Below, in pieces: positions 11,552 through 22,430 of a stretch of 64,000 nucleotides of DNA. The stretch comes from Rhynchosporium graminicola (lineage: Eukaryota > Ascomycota > Leotiomycetes > Helotiales > Ploettnerulaceae): assembly GCA_900074885.1 (NCBI GenBank), contig FJUW01000003.1, positions 978,196 through 1,042,195 on the forward strand, in the 5' to 3' direction. The position numbers and the translations under genes are program-made. Position 1 is the first letter of the stretch. Each line of letters starts with the position of its first letter. A model generated the notes under the pieces. It was not told the origin of the DNA. It was given only the letters and a program-made list of their open reading frames with translations, and searched no databases.

Positions 11552-13678
11552 AGAAGGCTGCTTAAGTGATGCAGGGGCAGAGCTTAAGGGTAGTTCAAAT
11601 AATAAAGGCTCTCGGCGAGTATTTGAAAGTACTACTCTACCTCTTAGCGTACTTTTTAGTCTTCTTTTACCTTTAATCTTCAATAGATTCAGGAGAGGTA
11701 GAGGAGCTAGGGGAGCAGAGTATACTAATTCAGGCCTATCGTAGTACTAGTGGTAATGAATATCACTTAACTGGATATAACTACCTTCTTATTACCGCTT
11801 CTAGAGAGTATAAAGGTATAGTAGACTAAAGGCTTACTATATAGTATAAGTATAGCTATCAGGTGGGGGCCCTTTAGAGGGGAGCTTACTAGATTCTTAT
11901 ACGATTTTCTGGAGAGCCCGGGTATGAATATATAGAAGAATTGCAGCTAAAATAGGTATATTTATATTATACCGGGGCTATAATTACTATTAGGTAATAA
12001 CTGAAGATATCCCGGCTTATTAAGCTATCTAAAAAAGCTATAATTTAAGGAATATTCCCCTAAGATTAGTATACCTACGCTATAAATATAGCTTTAAAGT
12101 AGTATAGTAACCTTTAATTAGACTAGTAACTATAACTCTAAAGTAGTATAATTAGTCTATCTAAAAGGCTATAAGCTTCTCCTTCTAAAGTAGCTATATA
12201 CTCTTATAGTAGCTTATAGTACCTGCTGGAAATTAGGAACGGAATTCCAGGAGAGTAGTATTAAACGCCTCCTCTATAGTACTAGTAAGTAGTATATTCC
12301 AGGAGCTCAGAAATGCTTCAAAAGTAGGGTAGCGTTCCCAGTTTCTAGTAGTACTTTTAATTAGCCTAGGGAAGTACTTCTTAGTTTTTATAAGTATATT
12401 TATATTAATATGCTACTAGTAGAGGAGATAGCGAGTAGATAGGAATAATATCTTAATATACTTAATCAGAGCTAATTCCCTATCTGTTATAATAGAAATT
12501 AGCTCTTGAATTATATGCTAAGCTATTAGATCTCTTAGTTATAGTAGCGCCTATATATAGTCTCTTTTAGTCTCCCCTGAAAGAAAGACTAACCTAAGCT
12601 AAATAACTATATTATTACCTATAATACTATAAATATTTAGTAATAGTATATTGAATCGATTAGTTTTATATATATAATCGAATAGTAAGATATCTAAGTG
12701 TTATTTCCAGAGTCGAATAGAAGTAGGGTATATAAAGAATAGTCGTTCTAACGGGCTAGTTTAAGGGTAGAATTAAGGGGAGAAGCTATTTATTTGGAGT
12801 TCCTATAATTATAAGTAATAGAAATGAAAACCTCTTAAGATATATACCTCTATAAGCTACTGAATCGGCGTCTTTCCGCCTAGCTCTCTCTTACGCTCTA
12901 TTTATACTAGATTAGAGATATCTTTGGAAAGTAATAAGATACTAGCACTTAGGGTCTCTTCCCGTAAAGTAAAGAGTATCTAAGCGTTTAATATACTAGC
13001 CTTAGCTAGAGAGCTAATAGCTATACGGGTTTCTGCTGTAATAGACGTAATTCTATATGCTAGATACGCTATAGAGTCTGCAGATACCGTATAATTATAT
13101 ATAGCTTCTAAGACCTTTAGTTTCTACTATACTTCTATCGAAGCTCTATCTTTTAAGAGATAGACTCTTATCTAATAATCGTACTTCTTTGAACTAGTAT
13201 TCTTATATCTCTTAGAGAGGTATATATTAGATAACTTTCCCTTTAGGTTATATTTACTTACTCGGTCGCAGATAAATAGCGCACGGAATAGCTTAGTATC
13301 TTAGTAAGTAAAGGCATATCCGTGAGCTTTTATATATGCTTATAGAGTAGTAAATCCCGTAGTAATATTACTATAAATTGCTTCAGGGGGCGTAGGGCTA
13401 TAAGCTTGAGGCTTAGAAGCTATAGTATTGAGAAGAGATAGTAGTAATAGTATATTAACGTGTTAGAGTCTCTAAATAGCCTTAATTTAGCCTTAATTAT
13501 GATCCTTAGCCTTAGGGGTAATTAGGTTATTATAAAAGGTTTTATTATGTATAAGTGGCCTATGCCCTCTAGTATAAATTTGTACTAGAGGGCTAAGCCT
13601 CTAGATGTAGTTACTAATTTACTAGAATTTTAGTGTATAGGGATTTAGCTATTCTTATATGGGGATTTAGCTATGGCC
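11552..13678 (-). mobile_element. Mutator-like (MULE) DNA transposon relic E1, right part
   Basis: Right-hand part of a MULE whose left part was displaced by nested elements C and A. It ends at 13,678 with the terminal inverted repeat (ttatatggggatttagct then ggcc), matching the right end of E2 at 35,144. The minus strand encodes transposase debris: near 12,600-12,400 it reads VFLSGETKRDYIQALL, then IITDRELALIKYIKILF, then LLYQQHININILIKTKKYF, the pattern of MULE transposase domains (TDRE..AL....P.....LC.WHI). A FAR1-like N-terminal part precedes it near 13,270-13,000. RIP stops break it. The site at about 12,090 is the empty version of the element D insertion site. Confidence 0.8.
13564..13593. 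repeat. Perfect 11-bp-arm hairpin inside the MULE end (E1)
   Basis: Arms gccctctagta (13,564-13,574) and tactagagggc (13,583-13,593) are exact inverted repeats around an 8-base loop. The same hairpin with intact arms occurs in E2 at 35,030-35,059, although the surrounding sequence has been RIPed. Confidence 0.85.
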
Positions 13679-15924
13679 AAGAAAAGATGTACAGCTAAGG
13701 AACTGTTCGTCGGTGTGAACATGTGTCAGAGATACAGGTAAAGTAGATTTCTTTTGCTATACAATGTGTGATGGGATGGGATGGGATGGAAGTCCAACCT
13801 TTTTCTTACAGTAGCATGCGACAAGACAGACAAGACAGCCGCCTTCCGAAAGATGACGGAGGTACCAAGCAGCTACTATATATAAGTAACTAGGTAGGTT
13901 CTAACCGGTCAAAGAAAGATCTTCACATACATCTACTTCTTCGCAAGCGAACAGAGTTCCAATTGTCTTGTCTTCCTGATGGGAACTTTCACTATGAAAG
14001 GGGAAAGTCTGGGGGGGGATTCGCTCATTATTCGAGTTCGAGTCATCGCTTAGAGAGTTGGACTAGTTGTTGGAAGAAGAAAGCAACAACAACAACATCA
14101 ACAAGGCCGTGGCCGTGGCCGTAGATGATCTTCATCGTGTCGTTTGGATAACCGTGCGGCCAAGTTCCTTCCCGTATAGAAGGTAATTACTCCCTACCTA
14201 TCTTAGCTTTCCTTCTTCGCACCCCTATAAATACTATTGGCCTATCAGATGGATAGATCTCGATCGCTTGGACCTGACGATTCCTGATCATCGGGATTTC
14301 TTGAGATGCACGCTTTCACCAAGTGGGAATTCTATGTTGTGTTCGTAGATAAAAGTGCCTGTCTTGGGTAGATATGTGGGAAGCCGTGTCGAATACTCAT
14401 GCAATCTACCTCCCTATCGAGGACTCCATATCGAGTCTATCTATCCATCATCCCCTAGGGAACCTCATTCCTACTTCGTGTCAACCATCACAACTACTGA
14501 ACTCACTCCAAACATGCCGGTACCGTACCTGGTGCGTGAGTGGCCCGCCCCAATAGAAAACGGGCAAATTCCATGACATACTTGTAAATTACGATGACAC
14601 TCTCCACTTCTTTGACTTTATGTCCCAAAGATCCGAAGTTTACCTACTACTTTAGCTCACTCGAACTACGGCCCTCCCTGATAGAAAACGAGAAGCTCCA
14701 GCGGACCCCAGTGCCTGTTGGCTCGCCCCTGTGTCTTTCAAGTAAGTGCCCGGCTCCCCTAGACCCTGGGAACGACGGCTAATTTCCCTCTTTGGATGGC
14801 CCAGCTGTCCACTAAATCTAATCAATAATCTGAGGGTTTTTGCGGGCCATCGTGTTCTGTGCCCCTGGCCGTTGGACTTCTGACTGGGAGCTTGACTCGC
14901 TGGTGTCTGGTCGACGACGGTTGGTAGTTGTTGCTCCCTCCCTCCCTATTCGCTGGCGCCAACCCTCGTCGCCTTGAAACTCGCCCTCAGACCTACTACC
15001 TACCTCATCATCTGCTGCGGGCTGTTAACTATCCATCACCAACTCATCTTTTACGACACACTTCTCGATACGACATCTTGTACACGCCAGCAACCTCAAT
15101 TCGAGCCCCAAGAAAGCGCTCCTTGAATCAGACTGTACGAAACCGAATATCCAGTCCTGCAGGCAACGAACGACTTTCCCACATATCTAGCCAGCCATCT
15201 ATCCCTATCTGTAGCAGGCAGATAAACAGGATTCCGTGGCACAATCTCGACCCGGCTGCCCTCCGCCCATTCGCCGTGTATCACAATATCGTACGTAGAC
15301 CACGGCATTCCTTCTGCTCCCTACCAGCTCCTGAGATAGCGGTGTTGAGCTGCATCGCATTGCATTGCAGAAACCTTGCATCCCTTACCGCCTCAAAACG
15401 CCTGTTTGCTTGCGCCCAGATCAAGTCCAAGTCAGGAATTCGACGCAGATAGACCTGGACAATCAAAACAAACCTTAAGTGTTAGATCCTCGACTATCAG
15501 CACAGCTATCACCGCTCCGAACGATTCCTCTTCACATCTACAGGACGAGACATATCTGGAGCTCTCTTACTCACCTCGAATAGCCACCACACGACATTTC
15601 ACTTAGTGCATATGAATCCTGGACATTAATTGCCCCCAGCCCTCCCTGTATCACTACCACGCAACCTGCATCCTATCCCATCCCATTCCGAAGCCCACTC
15701 CCTGCGACCCAATCGAAGCAGCCTCCAGCAATTACCCTGTTGCTCCCTTACGCTACCAGGCTACGACGATCACCGTGCAGTGCAGGAACACAACAAACCG
15801 TCCTCCTCTGCTTCTACCTCTGCCTCTACCTATACCTGCATCCTGTCGCAAACACACGCAACCTTCCGACAAACACACGCTATCGACAGTTTTCCTGTCG
15901 CAACACCATCACCCTCATACCATC
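13679..15924. other. Gene-free stretch: MULE edge to GDS1-like start; promoter and long CT-rich leader
   Basis: Base composition changes abruptly at 13,679 from AT-rich RIPed DNA to balanced sequence. It holds short simple repeats (gggat repeats near 13,770-13,790, ggccgt repeats near 14,105-14,123, acaaca repeats near 14,085) and a pyrimidine-rich zone from about 14,930 to 15,920 typical of fungal promoters and 5' leaders. Open frames of 60-174 codons here start at non-ATG codons or overlap each other and show no recognisable domain. I read no gene. Confidence 0.6.
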
Positions 15925-17153
15925 ATGACTCCCGAACAGAAGCCGACTATTGTTTACAACACTCGACGAAAGTCTCTCTCTTTGCCATCTCTAGGCATAC
16001 ATCTACCTGTAACTCATGCTTCAAGAGCGGCCGCACGCCTCTCACCGCCTTCTGCCGGTCCAAATTCTGAGAATCCCCCGTCAAAAAAATTAAAGAGGTC
16101 GCATGAGGACTCGCCGTCGATGTCTCCTCCGCCAAAACGAGCGCCGTTGAAGTACGAGAATACCCCGCCACCATCACCAGAAGCCCTTACAGATGATTTG
16201 GAGGACGATGTCAAGCCTAGAGAGATCGATTTGGCGGGAATAAATGACGAGATTGTAGAAGGCGTTATTGTTCTATTACAGAAGACCGGTAACAGGCCTC
16301 ACCTGGTGAAAGAACTCGCTGCGATACTATCTCAGAGCGTCAAAATCGTCGAACAGTGAGTCCTTTCCGCTCGTGTCAAGAATACAGCTGACTTTCCAGA
16401 TCTGCGAACCCTTCTGCGATTATTTCGTCTCGACTTTCCTCGTATTTGAAGCGATCATGGTCAGCCACTGCGCCATGCCCTGTGGCGAAGGAGTTGGAGA
16501 CAGTACATCCTCGAAGAACCTACTTTTACTTGACGACGTACCCACATCAACCAATACCAGATCCTTCGACGGCACATTTCCAGTCCAGAGCCATAATCTC
16601 GCCTTCAATATCAAGCGCAGCTTCGAGGTCGGATGAAGCCGACGCAGAACGCAGGAGAGAGCTTTCCCCATCTCCCGAAGTCGACCTTTCATCAACCGAG
16701 TTCGAAGCCGATGATATGGCAATGCCACCAACACCAACAGGATCCTTCTCAGGTCGACCCACCGAAGCACCTCGGAATCACCGTGCAACCTCGCCACCCC
16801 TCGAGAAAGACGAAAAGGAGTTTACACAAACAGCTAGAGGAATGCAGAGGCGAAAGCTAAGCGCAGACGTCCAGTTGAGTGGAGTTCCCTCGGAAATGAC
16901 AGACCACCCAACAAAGACTCTGGAAGCCGACTCCCTCTTCGGCGAAGCTCGGAGCTTGCACGTTCTAAACTCCTCGGTGTTCACTAGTAGTCCAGCCATG
17001 AAGCCGACGATGAACACTATGTCCTTCAATTTGATGAAGCGACCCTTTGAGGACGTGCATGAGGTCTGGACCGAATCTTCGACCGAATGGGACATGCGCA
17101 GTCCCGAGAATGTCGAGTTAGAAGAATTAGACGGCATGTTCGATGATTTTTGA
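15925..17153 (+). CDS. GDS1-like winged-helix nuclear protein
   Basis: Two exons, 15,925-16,355 and 16,400-17,153, give 394 residues. The 44-bp intron (gtgagt...ctgac...ttccag) restores the frame across VEQ/SANPS. Residues about 1-110 are low complexity with basic KKLKR and KRSHED patches, suggesting a nuclear protein. Residues about 110-185 form a conserved block containing IDLAGINDEIVEGV, RPHLVKELAAIL and HPRRTYFYLTT, the winged-helix block of fungal GDS1-family proteins. The tail is acidic and disordered, ending ELDGMFDDF. An in-frame upstream non-ATG opening exists, but the ATG at 15,925 (catcATGac) is the first ATG of the conserved frame. Yeast Gds1 is linked to nuclear-mitochondrial function; a role here is inferred from family only. 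It looks like an ordinary housekeeping or regulatory gene unrelated to the cluster further right. Confidence 0.82.
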
Positions 17154-18216
17154 TTCTGCGCAACGAGATAAGACGGGGTATGAATGGTTTTGAAGCGTTT
17201 TCAATTCGTTGTATCTGCCTTTTTGCTTCTTCTCAATTGCGTCCTGACGCCACAATCTCTGCACCATTTCACGGCCTTTGCCTCGCCATTCTTTTTTCTA
17301 CCAGACGAGGGGAAAGAGAAGAACATCTTGTTGAGCTTCAAAGAAAATGTACGATCTAGACCGGAGGTTAAAATATGGAAAAGTCAAGAGGTGGTAACGG
17401 AAGATCAAAAGTCCGGTTTGACAGGTAAGTCAAGGAACGCTAGACGATAATTGGCACGCGGATGCCGTTGTTTTTCACGCACTTTCTGGGATCTCTATGA
17501 CTTGTTAGACATGCGAGTTTTGCGGGACTGGCGTTTTTGGAGCGATTTATCCTCTGAGTGGCATGCGATTTATTTTTTTGGGGAAGAACTTGTACGATGT
17601 ATGTATACAAAGAGTGTCGCACGAAGCGACGAGACGACGACTGAGACTGGGACTGGTGAAAAGAAAGTCAGCGGCGTGTCTAGAGGAAAACATCTCTGCT
17701 CGATTTTGAGCCTTTTAGCTGAGTGATAAAATACACATGATGAAGATCTCCATCTATATCGATCTATCCATCTACCCATATCATACTTTTTCTGATGTTT
17801 CATTTCTTCTTAGTCCGGTGTCAACTACGGATATAAACTTCTCTTTCTCTTTTTTTCTTAATCTCTCTTTCTCAATGTCTTTCCACTCCCTCCCTCGTTG
17901 CATGCTCATACTCATGCTCATGCTCATGCTCGCGAGAAAATGAACTCATTCGGTTAATAATAATTGTTCAAACTCTTCTCTATTCACTGAAGCTTCGCGA
18001 TACTCACTTACTTCTTTATCTCCTATAGTGATATGACGGTATGCATGATAAGTCGGATAATGCCTATATGTGTGTGTGTATGTGTGTGTGTCTGAAGTGC
18101 TGAGCACGAGGGACGGGAATATTCCATTTGCGGAGTGGTAGTGGGTGTGGGTGTGGGTGGGGGAGCGGGAGTGTTTTGTTGTGATTGGAAAGTCTGCTAG
18201 GTGGCTCGGCTTGGTT

Positions 18217-18317
18217 GATGTGATGTGATGTGATGTGATGAGGAAAGAAGGAGGGAGAGGGGAGAAGGAGGAGAAGAAGAAGAAGAGAGAGAAGAGAGAG
18301 AAGAGAGAGGGAATAGG
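18217..18317. repeat. gatgt microsatellite followed by a ~77-base polypurine tract
   Basis: Bases 18,217-18,240 repeat gatgt/gatg units. Bases 18,241-18,317 are almost pure A/G (gaagaag, gagaga units) with a strongly strand-asymmetric composition. No coding frame is implied. Confidence 0.85.
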
Positions 18318-18934
18318 GAATCGGTAGATATGTATATGTTAGATGCGGATAGAGAAGAGTGAGGGTTTATTGGAGAATGAAAGAGGGTTTTAGCTGGGTT
18401 ATGAGTATATTATATTTATTATTTGTTTTATTGGGTTGAGAGGGAGAGTATGAGGATGAGAATGAAAATGAAAATGAAGAGACATACTAGTTGAATATTA
18501 GCTGAACATTGATTGAATAAATAGATGATCCAATTTAAGAGGTTGCGATCAAGAATTCTGGCAATTAAGTTGACGGTTTCTTGAAAAGTTCGCGTCATAC
18601 CGTGAGCATTTAGATTATCGGACTACTATACTATCATTTGATGTGCATCTCCTCATATCGGGTTTCATTAGCGCTATATCACAGCAAGCGCGCCAAATCA
18701 AATTAAATGCCCCGAGAACCCAAAATCATCAAACTCCTCATATATCACTACCTCTTCTCTCCTCTCGTTTTTAACAAACTCTCCTATATTAGCTGTTCCA
18801 TCTCACCTAATAATAAACTGTACTTCTGATCCATCTATCTACTAACACTTTTTAATAGTTCTTAACCCCTTGCGTCTTAGGCACCTGTAAGAAACGCTTA
18901 CATTTTTTATATACATAAGTAATATATCTGTTTG

Positions 18935-18960
18935 ATATATATATATATATATATATATAT
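18935..18960. repeat. (AT)n microsatellite, about 13 units
   Basis: Uninterrupted alternating at dinucleotides in the gene-poor stretch. Confidence 0.9.
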
Positions 18961-21066
18961 AATGCTTTAAAGGCGTGCTTTAAATGAGTTATAGATGCAT
19001 CGTATTATGTCGGATTAACAGGTATAGATATTCTGCTTGATAGTTATGACAGGAATGGATAGATGGATGGATGGAAGAACGAACGGATGCTGTAAGGTGG
19101 TGGGTGGGTGATTTTTGGAAAAAATTGTAGCGTTGGAGTAGAAGGGAGGGAGCTTTGTGGTGCGAGCTAAGGCTATTTCTAGAGATCGGAGAAGTGTTGA
19201 TTGAGAGGGATGTTGTTTACTCCGTAGAGCGTGGTGAAATTTTCTTGGATCGTGTAGAGAGGTTGTGAGTTATGTAGATCTGAGAGTTATAGGTGATAAT
19301 AGTATGGGATATGAGTTAATGAAATACGATCTTGGATAGTAGGTTAGCCTTTTAATAACTGATATCCTGTTTTAGAATAGTAAGAGCGGTATTTATGCTG
19401 CCTTACTGCCAGTATATAATAGCCCGAGTTGGGTCATGAAAGTAATTATCAGAGCGTCATACAGTTTAAAGCCACCGAGCTTCGGTGGTACTCTGACAGG
19501 TCGCACCAAAGAAGTCCCTTCCCGCCTCAGCCCTAAAACCAGTCCTCAATATCCATGTATACGAAATTGATTTAGCTATATACAAAATCTAGTGATATAT
19601 TAGCCTCTTATATTTCATCGTTAAACACCTCCTTATCATATCGTGTAAGTTTGGAGATACCGCAATCATCCAATCTCTATCGTCGCTGCATATACGAAGA
19701 CCTCTCAGCTACAATAGTGCCCTGATCTAGATAAGGGTATTGCAATGCTGTGTCAGTTAAGTATATTAGCGATCCCAGATCAGTGTGAGGTAATTCTCAA
19801 AGTGCCGATGTGTCAGGAAATATGTAGAGCGGAGACTTGAGCGGCAAATATTTATGTTAGGCTCTCTTCACGCGAGTATACGAGCTAGCTTTAATCGCGA
19901 TTTCTCGCTCGTGTGAATATTCGTTAGCATAGTCGTTTATGGATTAACACTATTGTTACCATAGGACGGTACCAAATAAGCGGCTTGACCATTGAACTCG
20001 TCATCTAACCTTGTGAGGACCACGGCAACAGTAGTGAACAGGATCAGCGATGCTATATCAAACTCGAAATAAAACGTGGTGTCAAGGTCTCATCATGTCT
20101 CCTGCTTATTATATTTATTTCTGACCTGTCTAACCTTTGGTCTTGTAGGCCAATGTTTTCCTTCGATGAAAGCGCTTTCTAGGGTTCCGGAATTGCTGTG
20201 ATGGTGGGTGTCTGGTCAATGGGGACATCCTCTGATAGGATTCTGCGTCGCTCGTACTTTTTGTGATGTCTAATCCCGTTCTTGTATGAAATTCTGCCCC
20301 TATGCAATCCCAAAGTTGATGAGTTTGTGATCAACCGCTCACAAGAACATTTTTCTCGAACGCGTGTTTTGCGTATGTGACGGTGACGCAGCTTGATTTC
20401 GGCATACTCTCTGCACAATCTTGAGAATTTTCAAGATTTCGATTTATGTAGGGTTCGACGTCATCCTGGAAGAAGATCTTATTGTTTGTTGGGCCGATTT
20501 TCCTCACTTCTTCAGTAGTGCGCACATTCATGACTTAACACCTTTTGCTTGCGCAGATAGGAGATGCTCCGACGGACATCATTGATCTTGACACTGAACC
20601 TTCCTCATCCTATGACTGGCTGTGTGTGATAGGGAAAGTAGATGCAGAGCATTTACGATCCACTCGCGACTCGCGAGGAAATAAAGCATCGTCTCAAAAG
20701 GTTTCGCAAGTGGCACCCCAAACAAACATTAGTAACACAACCATTGTGTGCTAAAGCGTAACGACAAAGATAAGCAAGCAGGCATCAGAGGGATACCGGT
20801 GGTGGGTCTTGTATCAAGCCGCATTGAGGAGCACAGCGACTGAGTTTCAGGGTTGCAGAGGCACTAGCCGAAGTTGTGTTGACATTCGGCTAATTGATAG
20901 CCAGTTACTTGGCTGTGAAGGGACAGGCTGTTAGAGCATCCACCTCGATTCTGTCAAATTGGATGCAGTCTGTTTCAAGATCATAGAGATCACGTTGGAC
21001 ATGGTTGAAATCGGAATTGTTCAATAGATAGCTCCCAGGTGAACTCTTTGACAATTCGGTTCCAAA

Positions 21067-21277
21067 TAGGCTGCGGCATGGGTGGTAAGCCCAAAAGAAA
21101 ACCCACCCATAAGTCCCATGGGTTTTGTAGATAATTCTACACCCTAATCATGGGTTATGGGTGTGGCGAAAACTCATGTATACCTATAAGATATCTATGG
21201 GTTTTACTCTCCCAAGTACCTACCCACTCATGGGTTTTACACATCTCAAAAAACCCCAAAACCTATGCCGCAGCCTG
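21067..21277. mobile_element. hAT-type MITE (211 bp) with 8-bp target-site duplication
   Basis: The ends are inverted repeats: the left starts taggctgcggcatggg and the right end, reverse-complemented, starts caggctgcggcatagg. Exact 8-bp direct repeats gttccaaa flank it (21,059-21,066 and 21,278-21,285). A YAGG-type terminus and 8-bp duplication are hallmarks of the hAT superfamily. The interior has repeated catgggt/atgggtttt motifs in both orientations, like hAT subterminal repeats, and no coding capacity. Unlike the nearby LTR elements it is not visibly RIPed, as expected for an element below the length RIP efficiently detects. A transposase source is not in the window. Confidence 0.85.
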
Positions 21278-22430
21278 GTTCCAAAGATACTTGATTATAG
21301 TCATAATACTCATGTAAGATATTAGAAAGGCGGTGTATAAGAACGAGATAAAAGAGATCGTACCTTAAATAACAGAATACGATAAGTTCGTACAAATTTC
21401 CGTTGCAGAGCTGAAGCAATCACCGGCTATGTTTCAGTCCTGAGTGAAGACAGGTAATGCGGCTGTGTTTAGTTTATCTCTCACATAATAACTGCCAAGG
21501 AACCGCATTTAGCCTTACATACATGAACTAGTATCGTTATAATGTTTTAGGGCCTCTTGAATACATTTAAAACGACGCACGTGATCACAAGGCGTGACTT
21601 TTGCTAATGAAAGCGGCGAGTTATAGTTCAGCCCTAGCAGCAACTTCATAGGTTAATAACTAGTCTATAACTATGCACTTTCAGTTACTTCTTCAAGTCT
21701 CACATTGCCTCCTAGAATTCTATCAAAGACGTCGACGTAAGGGATATCTGAATTACGTGTTTCGATACCGGATACTCGTATAACGCTAGGATGGAGACGG
21801 TTTCTCGGCATTCATATTCCCTACAGTACCCTCACAACCGAAAGAACTTTTTGTCAGAAACGAATACATCTGCCAGGATGTTGCCTTCTAGTATTATGAG
21901 CGTATAACGTAACTGAGACGACTTCAATAAATTAAATACCCCATTCTAAAGTTTCATATGTATCGTACCCTAGTAGACTAAGATGAAACATATGCTGGCC
22001 TAGTCTAAAAGTCGTCACAAATAGAACTTAATCAGAAGCTGCTGGTGGGGCCTAGGCATTCCATCTGAGCTATTAAGTAACTAACGCCAACACATCCCTA
22101 TTAATCAAATTGAACCACCAAGTAGGCTGTTGATTAGGTTTCAGCTCATACTCCGTAATACCCGGATAGAAAGGAACTTTCAATTGGTTATAACATGCCA
22201 AGCCATTATGCACTGAGCATTAAGCCAATCAGAGCATTATGATTTAGAGACACAAAATGCTCTATGAGTCAATTGCCTCGAGTAGCCCTAGCGTCATTCC
22301 ACTAGAAAGCCCGATATAATGCCTAGCACCAGTATTGTGACTTTTAAATTAACTACATTCTTTTCACAAAGGATTGCTTCTTTCTCGGCAAAAGTCTTAA
22401 ATTACACCTGACGTTGCTTCGAATTCATCC

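Larger units (their letters stand above)
17154..22430. other. Gene-poor stretch with microsatellites and one MITE
   Basis: Starts with the 3' flank of the GDS1-like gene. It contains ctcatg repeats (17,905-17,935), a TG-rich repeat (18,068-18,092), gatgt repeats (18,217-18,240), a ~77-base polypurine run (18,241-18,317), an AT dinucleotide run (18,935-18,960), and the hAT-like MITE listed separately. Short open frames near 20,179-20,754 on both strands have no recognisable domain. From about 19,300 onward the sequence is moderately AT-rich but not saturated with RIP. I see no supportable gene, though a small multi-exon one near 20.2-20.8 kb cannot be excluded. Confidence 0.5.

Noticed and set aside
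11415..11744. 109-codon plus-strand open frame
   Set aside because: It spans the end of the LTR of element C and MULE sequence; the hydrophobic reading is a by-product of LTR composition.
14928..15452. 174-codon frame upstream of the GDS1-like gene
   Set aside because: Begins at a non-ATG codon, overlaps other frames, has low-complexity composition and no domain; more likely leader sequence.
20179..20754. Small frames on both strands that might form a gene
   Set aside because: No recognised domain, no convincing splice sites and mutually overlapping; not supportable.
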